The translations under genes were made by a program, and so were the position numbers. The notes under the pieces are model-generated. The model searched no databases. It was given only the letters and a program-made list of their open reading frames with translations, and was not told the origin of the DNA. A DNA stretch of 64,000 nucleotides. It comes from Neospora caninum Liverpool. Its lineage: Eukaryota > Apicomplexa > Conoidasida > Eucoccidiorida > Sarcocystidae. The DNA lies in contig NC_018390.1 in NCBI RefSeq assembly GCF_000208865.1, positions 2,466,790-2,530,789 on the forward strand, in the 5' to 3' direction. Below are positions 24,201-34,413 of this stretch, one piece after another (position 1 is the stretch's first letter; each line of letters starts with the position of its first letter).

Positions 24201-27200
24201 GATTTCACTTCAAATGCGCGAGAGCAAGCGCACGAGACGCGAACGTTGTCTCCGCAAATACAAATTGCAGTTTCGCGTCTTCCATGCGCGAAGCGGTTAT
24301 ACTGAAAATGTGTTTTTCTGGGAGGTCTGTTTCGGTGGGAGTGCCCGTAGACAGGCGCGCGTAAACGTGAGGGGCTGACCGTTTTGTATTTGGGTGCACA
24401 AGCGAGAGAAAGAGTCACTTGTCGCGCGGTCGTCCCAAAAGAGGATCCTTGCATTGGTGGTCATGGGATATGTGATTCTGTGTGATTCTGCGTCTTTCCC
24501 CAGGGAGGTGAAGGAGCTGGAGATCGCTCAGTTGCAGGCGAAACTTGAGGCGAAGGACTTTGAAATTTCGTCGCTCAGCGATAAAATCAAGGAACTCGAG
24601 TGAGACGGAACCCCACAAGTTCTGTGTCGCCTGATTCCCCGGAGGGTTATTGGGTGTTTCCACGCAACGACGTGCGCGGGTTTTGGTCCGTCGCATGAAA
24701 GGCTGTGGTCGGTGTGCCTTCGCGCCGTCTCCGGAAATCCCGAGATTTTTACGCAGGGAATGAAGGAGACCAAATCGATATGGGAGAGAAGGAGTTATCC
24801 GCTAGTTTGCGCGTGTGCCCGTAGCGCGTTCAATCTATATCTCTTTTGCTGGTCCTCGACTCTGTTCTGGGGCTGCGAAATGCGAAGGTTTGTATCATGT
24901 CTTGCCCCAATCGTCCCGGTAGATCTCGCTGTTCCCGGTGGATTCAACAAGCAAGAAGGCGCGGACGGAAGAGCCGGTCGGAACAATAAAACGTCTGCTG
25001 TGTCCCCCGCGCGCATTCGCACTGCATGGAGAGTAGTCCAGGAACACAGATAGTTTATGTGACGAGGCATCCCCCCACAGCTCTCTGCGGGGTGCCGTTT
25101 TCGTCTGTGCTGTTTCCAGCAAAAACCAGGGACGCGACGTGGCCGAGGAGTTGGCGGCCTTGGCGAAGGAGAACAAGGCGGCGGGTTTGGACACGACAGC
25201 TCGAATTGCCGAGGTGGGAAGTCGCGAAGACGGTCGAAACGCGACTTGAACTTCCACACAACTGGTTTTCTCTTCGGTGTACATTCTTTGCGCAGGCGTG
25301 TCCTCTTTCCGTTTTGAACCTGCCGTGCGGGACTGCTGCCCCAAGGGCCAAGTCGTCGATCGTGGCCTGCGCCGCGGGTGATTCCAGCGCCGAGTTTGGG
25401 GGGGTTAACGGAGTAAAGAGGGATCGGTCCATGTCCGATGAATCGTGACTGGAGTGAAGGGCTCTGCGCGTTCTCCGTCGACGCTTAGCGAACATAGAGG
25501 AGTTCTGACTTGGACGTTGGTGGCGCGTCAGTCTGATGTGTAACGCTGAATTCCTCGGTTCGCGGAAGGACGTGACCGCTGGGGCCCCGGTGCCTCGTTC
25601 CCGTGTGTCTTTCCGTGGTGGGTGTTCCGACGGCCTCGCAAGCATCCCGAGATCTGTTGGGGCTCCGCCGCCAGCGGGATACCTGTGTTATGCCGCACTT
25701 TCGGCAAACAGCCGTCGGATGGCCGGGGATGTGCTGGGTGACACCGCGCGTGTGTCGCGTTCGCTGTTTGGCTCTTGTCAGCTCACCAACGAAGTCGATG
25801 ATCTGAAACGCGTGAAGCAGCGCCTGGAGAAAAACGCGGCGGCACACGTGGCTCAGATCGCCTTTTTGCAGAAGCAACTGACGGCCGGATGTTCCAGCGA
25901 GGCAGACGCCCAGAAGATGCAAGACCTGGTGGAGAAGGTTGCAAAGCAAGAGGAGGAAATCAAGCAACTCAGAGAGGTGAGTGGCTACAGTGGATGTGTG
26001 GACATCCCGGGAGTTCGGCAGGAGCCTGAGAGGTGGAACAAGCGGCAGGAGCGGGGGTTAGCCCGACTCCGTTTGTGGGTTGATCACCGGCAGGACAGGC
26101 GCGACGCTCCATGAGCAGCGATGTACCGTTTCCACGAGTCGAAGCACAGACACCTGAATGGTTAAAACACCTGCACACTCCGGCACATACGGGGCAGGCG
26201 ATGCGTGGGAAGCTCGGTCGCGTCTTCTTGGGTGTGAAGCTCGGATACTTGCGGGTGCGGGAGGTGGTGCACTCCTCTGTCTTGTGCTTCGGTTTGTGCT
26301 ACACACGTTGTACGGCCCTGAGTCATGGTGTGTTCACCGCATCCAGTCCGAATTCCCTGTGTCCATTTGCAACCGTGGGGAAGCGGGTTGCACGGAGAGT
26401 GTCTGGGTCCACGGTTACGCTTCTGGAAGAGGCGGTTTCCCTTTGCGCCGTCTGCTCGTGCAGAGCAAAGATGACATGGCGAAGCAAATGATGGAAGCTC
26501 TGAGCAGGCGCGAGAAAGACTCCGGCGTCGACGAGACAGCAGCGGTAAGTGGAGGTTAAAGAGTATCGTCGCACCAGTGTTTTGTTCCGTGGAAGTGTGG
26601 TTTCGACGAAGCTTAGCGGATACGCCAGGCTGACCCTCGACTGCGCAGCGTCCTGCCGAGCGTGCGGAATAGGGAAAGGGCCCAACATGTCAGACGCTGG
26701 AAACGGCTGCTGATCTGGGTATGTTCCTGCTTCATCCTCACTTTCGAGCAGGCAAAGGTCGCGATTCTGGAGACTCAGCTTGAGTTTGAGAAAAAGCAGG
26801 CTTCTATGCGAGAAGACATCGTCCGCGCCAAGGTGGAGAAGGAGATGGAGAATGTCCAGTCGACTTTGAAGAGCCAGCTCCAACTTCGCGAACGCGAGAG
26901 CAACTTCTACAGAAAGGCTGTGTAGGTTATTTGCCTGATCAAGTAGAAGCAACAGCAGGAGCACTCGGGGTGTTTCCGATTCACCGGCGGGAGGGCGCTT
27001 GGGCTACTCGTACTCGAGAGTCGCGTGGCGCACAGACGGACGGAGTGGGGTTTTGCCGAAAGTCGTGAAAACCTGATGGTCCGTGAAACAATGGGAGTGT
27101 TTGGATAGCGTCAAATTATGAAGGTGCCGTTTGAGGCTGAAAAAACGTAATTCCATACACACACACATACGCACGGCCACACAACACGATAGCGCGCTCC

Positions 27201-27818
27201 TCTCTCTGCTCGGCAGACGATTTAGGCTGCCTCTGTGCCGGGTGCAGAAACGAGGCGCCAGGCCTGTTGCTTGTCTTGTCTGTTCCTGCTGCTGCGCTGC
27301 AGAGAGGAGAATGCTGATAGTAGCAAGAAGGAGATGAGGCTTCTCTCCTCTGTCCTCTACGACCTAGGTTTGCGGTTTCACCGGTTGCAGGCGTACTGCG
27401 ATCAATTGAAAAACGAGAACGAGGCCATCCAGCTCAGGTACACGCATCGGCGGTTCCCGAGAGAACTGCGAGACACGGAAAGCAAGTGCCGGATCCCGAA
27501 CTTTCGGGTTCGCTTTGGCGTGGCTGTTCAACCGGCGGTGTCGCTCCTGCTTCTACCGTCCTTGTGGAACCTCCTGCAGTGGTCTAGCGAGATGCGAGAT
27601 CAGCGACTCGCGCACCCCTCACGTGCGATTCCAGAATGTGAAGGCGCACAGCATGTGGATGCTCGCCGAGTCGTGTCCCCTCTTTGGTGTGCCCATGGGC
27701 CGTGCGCTCCGGTGTGACTCTTTGCGTCTTCCTGCGCAGAGTGCGGCTACATCAACAGAGCAACTCGTCCATTCCCGAGTCTCTCCCTCCAGAACCCGGC
27801 GCGCATGAGGAGGCCTGA
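18298..27818 (+). CDS. HOOK: HOOK-family protein (dynein/vesicle adaptor)
   Basis: HOOK proteins link vesicles to microtubule motors; in T. gondii a HOOK-FTS-HIP complex is reported to act in microneme positioning and discharge. I find 16 in-frame exons: 18298-18495, 18882-18998, 19663-19800, 21243-21581, 21811-21876, 22106-22161, 22511-22652, 23229-23322, 23885-23984, 24504-24599, 25120-25213, 25782-25976, 26464-26544, 26752-26921, 27303-27437, 27740-27818 (TGA), 699 residues. The ATG has an ideal CCAAAATG context. Residues 1-151 form the Hook domain (FLNSLDYG, HEIYPAWF, ILYYLDEFHENKYS, ILLATVNGDCQQIIAKIM). Residues from about 195 to 620 are heptad-rich coiled coil. Near the C-terminus EMRLLSSVLYDLGLRFH resembles the Hook signature SAWYNMG..LH, the region that binds FTS. 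Intron 3 contains the first assembly gap but no coding sequence is lost, unless a small exon lies in it. Confidence 0.9.
20133..20407. other. Low-quality assembly end: degraded second copy of 20993-21238
   Basis: After a G28 run the bases from about 20161 follow, at an almost constant offset of 831-832, the clean sequence at 20993-21238, but with bases smeared into runs: for example GCGTCCCCCTCTG against GCGTCGTCCTCTG, and CCCTGGGCCTTTTCCCC against CCTTGGCCCTTTTCCCC. This is what the tail of a poor Sanger trace looks like when kept in a contig. It should not be read as a real duplication. It lies wholly in HOOK intron 3. Confidence 0.88.
20408..20507. other. Assembly gap (about 100 N)
   Basis: A run of about 100 N, a conventional placeholder for a gap of unknown size, inside HOOK intron 3. 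The flanking noise duplicates sequence found to its right, so the true gap may be absent or negative in length. Confidence 0.97.
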
Positions 27819-29951
27819 AGTGGCCTTGACGTCGGCGCCGCTAAAACAGAAATCGTTTGCGTCAGCGTTGCGTGGAACGATTGGCTAAGCAGCGCCGCGA
27901 TACGGGACAAGGTTATCACCCTGATGGAGGAGTGCCGGCTGGACGGACCCTTCGTGCTAGGGGGGAGTTCAAGAAACCGTTTGCGCTCTTTCGCAGTGCT
28001 CGGGACTGTGTGAGATTATCGCTACTGCCATCCCTTCGCCGCTTTTATTTCCCCTCCGCACCCCGGACGCACTCCCCGCTTTTGGGTAGAGGGTGGGGAG
28101 TGGCAGGCTCGAGCTTCTTTTCTGCCCTCGGTTCCTTTGTTCCTTCTTTCACGAGGTCTGATTGAAGATGTTTCGGCACAAGTTGCGCTGGCAATTCCCC
28201 CAACTGTACCGTTCACTATTCTGGTATCCCACGCTTTTTCTCTAATGAGAGGCATCCGTTAACGGGCCCCCGTTAACCAAGCAGTGACCAGCTTGCTCTA
28301 TTCATCGAGGGATTCCTTATTCACTCCGCGGGTCCGCCGGATTCATCCCCGGTAAATAGAGACGAGAGCCACTGACGCATGCTTGTTCACGATATTGCCC
28401 TCATTGAAAGGCCGAGAGACGCAAACGATACACACGTGAGCAATGAGAAGCATGTGGAATAGCTTATTTGTGTTCCCTGACTGTATCTGCCAAGGTGATG
28501 GAGAGCACACAACAGCTCTCCAGCGCGCAGTAGGGTTAAAGTGGAGACGTGGCAGGAGCCTGCATGTGACTGTTTCATGCTTGGCCTACCGTAGCACAAA
28601 GCTAATAAAACCGATCGATGGGTGAGGCTAGTGTTCTCGACCGTCACATCGACACAGTGCGACATATCGGAGTTAGAGACGCATGAGGAAAGAATCTTTT
28701 ACCGTACTTCGAGGTAGGCCAGGTCTGAAAAGCAACAGCTAGAAACGGAGTTACATATTAGATTGTCGTCGCTCCCATGATCTATAGCAAATTCACACTG
28801 AAAAACGTATCTTGTGTAAATTTTGCACGTACTGCAGCTTACTCCTCTATGTTGCGTTAATCAAATGTGTTTCATCGTTTTCGGTTTTTGATTGATTTTG
28901 TGATGACAAAAAAAGTCTAACGGAAAGGGTGCGCAGTCCTGAACAGCCTTTCTCCTACCGGAGGTCTCAGTTCCTGCACGCTACACACGGACGTTCACTG
29001 CGGACCGTTTGTCGCTTTACCCAGCTATTCACACAGGCAACTGGACGAATGACTGATCTAGAACACACTGAATCAGCTTCTTGTCGTCAGGCGATGCATC
29101 TGCGATAGCGTTACCATAGAGGAAGGGACAAACAGGAGTTTGCCCGTCCCGTGCACCTGTATAGGACGTGACCGTCGCGACTGTGTTTTTCATGTGTGCC
29201 GGCGATCAAAGAGCACATCATGAGGAAGCAATTTACACAGATGCGGAGCTTCCCCACCTGCGTCCCGGTCTTTTTGGGAGAAAAATTGACACGAACTGAC
29301 CACGTCCACAACTTCTGTCCTTCGATGCCGTCGGAGGGTCTAAACCGCCCGAAATAGTAAGGGGCGATCACAAAGGATCGATATTGGTAAGTTCGAACGG
29401 CCTACGATCCCCCGGCAAAAAATGGAGACTCCCTGACGTTTTTGGTATGCTGGCAGAACTGGCACTAGCTACGGAAGTTAAAAATCGCTCGAGGGTCTTG
29501 GACCATGGTAAAAAGACGCATTTGTCAGGCCGTCCTCGTGGCAACTCAAGTGTGCAAAGTGCCGGACGATCTTTACCATTTTCCCCTCCTTTTTCGGTCT
29601 CGACCGTAATTGCTCATTGCCCGTTGTCCGCACAGCCTGCCAGCCGTCTCCAGGGTGGCGTGAGTGAGAAGAAGCTCCTGATGACAGACTCACTTTTTGA
29701 TGAGCAGGCGCAGACTCACACAAGAGAGTCGAAACTCGCCATAATTGTGTCTTGGTTAAAAGAAAAGCTCTAGGAGGCTCAGGACCAGCCGTTTCGGTTC
29801 CTCCTAGGGATCTGGACCAGAGATACAAGACGCAGAAACTTTAAATTTGCTGTTTTGTGGCGGCAAGTGTATTGCACGCATCCAGGTTCACGAGGAGTTT
29901 GGATCTGAGCAGCACAGACAGGATTTGTTCCCGTCCTGCTGTTTATGGGAA
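27819..29951. other. Intergenic region between HOOK and the pseudokinase (convergent 3' ends)
   Basis: Both neighbouring genes end towards this 2.1 kb, so it should hold two 3' UTRs. Only short frames without family motifs are present. The part from about 28740 to 28930 is AT-richer than its surroundings, with short A and T runs that could serve as polyadenylation or termination context, but I see no specific signal I would stake on. Confidence 0.5.
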
Positions 29952-31367
29952 TCAAGCGTCCTCGTCGTCATGTATCATTGAATACAGGGCGGCAGCGGCG
30001 GTTCCGTAGTGCCCGGCTTTCAGCCTGTCGAAAATCCGTTTTTGCAACAATGCTTGTATAAACTCCTGGACGGGCACGGGAAGGTCGATACAATTGTCGA
30101 AATTAAGTTCGGACCGAAGGATTAGCTCAAGAGATATGCGCGCAGCGACGACCAGGTCATCCCCGGGTTTCGACTCGCGCAGCCCGAATGGCAAGCTGTT
30201 ACACCACACTTTGAACAGCATGACACCAAGGGACCAGGAGTCGAAACCCGGATCATACTCTAGAAGCTTGTATTGTTGCGACCACAGACGTAACACCTCG
30301 GGCGCCATCGAAGAGGGGTCACAGAATGGTTGTTTCGGAAAGTCGTTGCCTTCTTGAAGGATGGTGTGAAATGACAAGAGGAGAGTGCCGGATTCGTGAA
30401 CCAGAAACATTTTTGCGGTGATCTCTGGCTGACCCTTCCCTCGTAAATGAAGGGAATTAACAATCTCCAATGCTTGCACAGTGATACTCAATCTTGCTCT
30501 AGTCGACTGGGGATCTGGCCCTAAAAATTAGAGAAGTTCCTCTACACTACCTTCCCCCTTCGGAAGGAGATATACACTGGTAATCACACTGAGCGGGCCG
30601 TGTTTCACGATTGGACCCTCGTCGTCTTTGAGTAAGAAGACTTGTAGAGGCACTTGCAGTTGTAGCGTTGAACAACAAGTTTCGATGTCGCAAGCTCGCT
30701 CAAGGTGTCTCATACCTTCTTCGAACAGAGTGACTTGCCGTCTCGTTTCGTCAGCGCCCTCTTCTCCCTTGTCGGAGCAGTAAACCCGCAATTCGAAAGA
30801 GCATGTTCGCTTCAGGTTCTGAACAGCGAATGTTACACTTGTAGAAGTGGCTCTGAAGAGCCCTCGACCCCTCACATGGACTTCCCCTTCTGTGCGAATG
30901 TCCAGGAACTTTACACTCTTTCCCTTATCTTTCGCCTTAAGGTGTGTCACTTGCTTAATGAAGGCCAATAGACTTTCCGGCACAGATGGAGGCTTGTGCC
31001 GTTGCTTGAGTTCTTTCGCAAACACCATGAGAACTGATTTCCAAGGATATGATTGCACAAACGGCGGCATTCGTGGCGACTGACGGAACCGGATCGTTTT
31101 CGAAAAACTGCCGCTGCGATGCGGCGTACGCATTCCCGCTGATAACGAGAGAAACGAGACGGACGGTGACGTCAGCGGCGATGCCCTCGTTTCGAGAAGA
31201 GAGCTCGAAAGAGGCGATGAATCGGTCCGCCGGTTTTTGAGGCGGCGTGTAGCCAGTTCGGGAGACCGTTCCTCAAGGGGGTTTTCTACGGAAACGCATT
31301 CTGTGCGCATGCGGGAAGCACATGCTGCCATTAAAAAACAGACGCAGAAAAAATTGGCAGGCTTCAT
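29952..31367 (-). pseudogene. Rhoptry-kinase-like (ROPK) pseudokinase, interrupted by an in-frame stop
   Basis: ROPK proteins are secreted from rhoptries into the host cell. The ATG at 31367 opens a signal peptide (MKPANFFCVCFLMAACAS). A kinase fold follows: a glycine-loop relic (HVRGRGLF), then FAVQNL where active kinases have VAVK, so the ATP-binding Lys is Gln; a hinge-like VYLLP; an ARLSITVQALEIVNSLH helix; then LVHESGTLLLSF, with neither HRD nor DFG; then DPSSMAPEVL and FDSWSLGVMLFKVWCNSLPF, the family's APE and DxW blocks. A TAA at 30530-30528 interrupts the frame after 279 codons; the frame then continues for 191 more codons without a shift to the stop at 29952. A 30-nt GT..AG segment covers the TAA (see findings). 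Without readthrough or splicing the product lacks the C-lobe. A pseudogene, a strain-specific knockout or a base-call error are all possible. Confidence 0.75.
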
Positions 31368-34300
31368 TTCGGGCGTTGTGGGGGACTCTCTGTATATCAA
31401 GCTACGCGGAAAGACAGCGACTCAAAGGACACTGTCTACGGACGTCACGACTGCATTCTTTGGCAATCGCGCCTGCTGTGACGCCGCTCAAAGGGCCCCT
31501 TCGTCTCCTTGGAATCTGGGATGGTTTCAAACGGAATGTTTTTCATTCAGCGAGCGTGACCTTTGCGTGTCCCGAGCGGCAACTGCGCCTCGCCAGACCA
31601 CGCTTGTCTACATGAAGACGGCGTTCCAAAACGAAACCCTCAGAAAACGTCATCGACAGCCTGCGCCTTTGAATAGTGGCGAGTACAAGACACGAGTGCA
31701 AGGGGGGAAAAGGCTCGTCTCTCTCGTAAACTCAAAATCACACAAATTCTTGCGTTGCGTCACGCTCTTCAATAGAGCCGCACACAGCTCGCCAAGTCCC
31801 CGTCCGCTTAGGTGAGGACGTCGGGTCTCTCAACGCCCGCGGGCACGCGCCACGAGCGAACGTTTTGCGGGGAGCGGGGCTGTGAACACTTGAGGCCAGG
31901 CCATGACGCTAACAATCGGCAAACAGGCTTCGCAAACGAAGGCAGTGAACGAATGTAGCCGACAATATGTGATTTTCATTCCTTAGCTACTGCGGCCGCC
32001 AGCTAATGTGAGGTTTACTGTTCCGGAGGTCACACTGTACGCACACCATTTGCTTTGGCGAGTTGCGGGTATCGCAGACGGTCAATGCGCGCAGGGCGAG
32101 AACTCAGTGACACGGCGCTTGTTTCGATGAGTCCGGCGCGGACGTAAATACTAGAGAAAGCGTCCACGAAAACCAAGCGTTCAGACGGAGACAGGGGTTT
32201 TCGACTGCCGCCTTCTATCTTTCGCGTGAAACACTTTTGCGGAATACGCAACCGGATGTCAAGTTACAGGTCGCGTCCCCGGTATTCAAAAGAATGGCGC
32301 CGGATCCACGTGCGAGTTGCTGCTGTTCCGCGCACAACGGCGACCTTGCTGCAAACCGAGGAATGCTGCTTGAGCCGTTCGTCGACTGTGTAGAATACGG
32401 GGAGTGGAACAAAATGCCAAGTTCGTTGCCTGGAGGTCTGTCTTTTTCCGTACAGTTCTAGGACAATTGTAGGGTAGAGTCTCAAACGTCGGTAGGCTCC
32501 AGCCGGACTGGACTGCTGAAGGTAGCTACCAGCATTGGATTTCAGTATCCTAACACATCAGAATGATGAGTTATGAGACATATTCATCAGCTTTTTGTGC
32601 ATCCGGGCTCCCATACCATATGTGGTGCGTTGACTACGTGCTGGCTACTAATTTTACAAAAAATAATAGAAATGAAAAAAATATCTAAAACAAAAAGAAC
32701 GCATTAAAAGATTTAAAATATTGCTTTTAATAGGAGCAAAAAATGCTTGAACAGGTAAAATCTGTTTCACCATGAAATCAACTCTGAGTATCTTACACGT
32801 TATATCGGCTTTTACAGGTCGTCTTATAACAACTGGTTGTTATTCTATGCCATCCGATTTAGTTTCGTAATATCCTCGTTTACATAAATCTAGTGATGCC
32901 TCGCCTTCCATGTAGACAGATTCGCAACTGCATACTTGGTATCACACCACAGGGTTTCACTAATTCCACCAGGAAATAGGAGATCGCATTAATCCGTGAG
33001 AAATTAGCTTGCGAACCCCCAATCTATTTGGTACAATGGTTAGCTATGCGGCTCTTCGCTAGAAGCATCTGTTAGCCACCGAACACAACTTGACATGAAA
33101 AAAGAATCCACCGAATTGGGGAGACTGCACCAAAACCAAGGAAGATTGAAATATGTGCCTATGGATGTGAAAAGCAGTCCAGAAGTTCGTGGGTGCGCAA
33201 AATCAACGATTTGAATCAGTGCTCCCGTTTGTCGAGCAGTTGTCACTGACAGGTGACTGCCTGAGGCATGACCGTCCACTGCCGTCTTTTCTTGCGTCAC
33301 AAAAACAACGTTCAACCAGACTGTAGTGCGACAGCAAATTTCAGCGGTGCTTTCCCTCCTCACAACAAAACCTGCGTGACAGTTCGCACGCCTCTTCCTG
33401 AAAAGCGCCCAGTTCCGTCCGCGTGACAATACAACGAAGGGTCTGGATGGCCCGTGGATCTAAATGGAGGAGAGCTCTGATTTGTGGGACAGGAGATTTC
33501 TGGTATCAGTCACAGTGGAACGAAAGGTCGGGTTCACGCTACGCTCCTGGGGGCTACTATACCCCATGACCCACCCTTGGTGTTGCTCATTTCTGCAGCG
33601 TGGCGGTAAACGCAAAGAGGACAGTTTCTTGGGCTGGAAAGTGGAAATAGGGTACATGATGGAGAGCGTCCTGCGCAGTGACAGCCGGATTCCTCAGAGA
33701 TACGCCATGGCGACAGGGACTTTTACAGTAGTGTCGTCGATGTGAACTGCGGCAGTGTGGCCTTGAGATCGCCAGGCCTTCGGGGAGCCCCGCCGGATAC
33801 TTGATAGGAAAAACGGACAACTCGTACGGTTAGTACACCGGATACACGTGCAATATCCGCGCTTTCAGCCTCTGTTCCTTCCGTCGTGTCTGCCACCGAC
33901 AAACACTGAGAGATTCCTTGTACCCCCTAGAACTCCCCAGCTGCAGGCAGATATCGGCCGTGCCGATTCGCATGCGCGTCCCCGGTTTAGCTTAACATGC
34001 GTGGCGGCCATAAGCCTGCTAATCATCTGCCCCGGCCTCGATCATTCACTGCTGACGACATACGATACAAATGACTTTGTTTCTGTAAGGCCTGAATCTG
34101 GATGGTTTAAGACGGCGTCGGAACCGTCACGTCGTGGCGACGAGTTAACAAATAAAACACTCTCAACCAGCCGGAACAAGCGTTCAGGAGTGAATGGACA
34201 AGTAGCCGCTTCAAAAGGGCGGATGTACACATGACGTCCCACGGTATGTCTTCTGGTTGTTCGTCGTAAACCGGAGGTTGCCTACGTTAGATGACAGGCG

Positions 34301-34413
34301 GTGTGCCACGGCCAATGCAGCACACGAAAACCCAAGTGGTCTGCACGAATTTGCTGGAAAGGGAGCCGACACTGTCGAAAAACTTCAGAAATACAAAAGA
34401 AATGTAATGTACG
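31368..34413. other. Intergenic region between pseudokinase and the unknown minus-strand gene
   Basis: It should hold the promoter of the pseudokinase and the 3' UTR of the 34-38 kb gene. No supportable gene was found; the plus-strand frame at 31237-31815 is antisense to the pseudokinase start and shows no motif. Inside lies an AT-rich island at about 32560-33000, unlike the rest of the window in composition (separate entry). Confidence 0.5.
32560..33000. other. AT-rich island, possible organelle-derived insertion
   Basis: The sequence becomes strongly AT-rich, with A6, A7 and T5 runs and few CG dinucleotides, most strongly at 32640-32770. On the minus strand an uninterrupted 61-codon frame runs from 32839 to 32654 with an organelle-like amino-acid mix rich in Phe, Ile, Leu, Lys and Tyr (for example LLMRSFCFRYFFHFYYF). 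It has no upstream ATG next to its left stop; an internal ATG exists. Coccidian nuclear genomes carry many short mitochondrial-derived pieces, which makes such an origin plausible, but I do not recognise the gene, so the origin is an inference. Confidence 0.35.

Noticed and set aside
30705..31815. Plus-strand frames antisense to the pseudokinase
   Set aside because: They mirror the coding frame on the other strand and show no motif.
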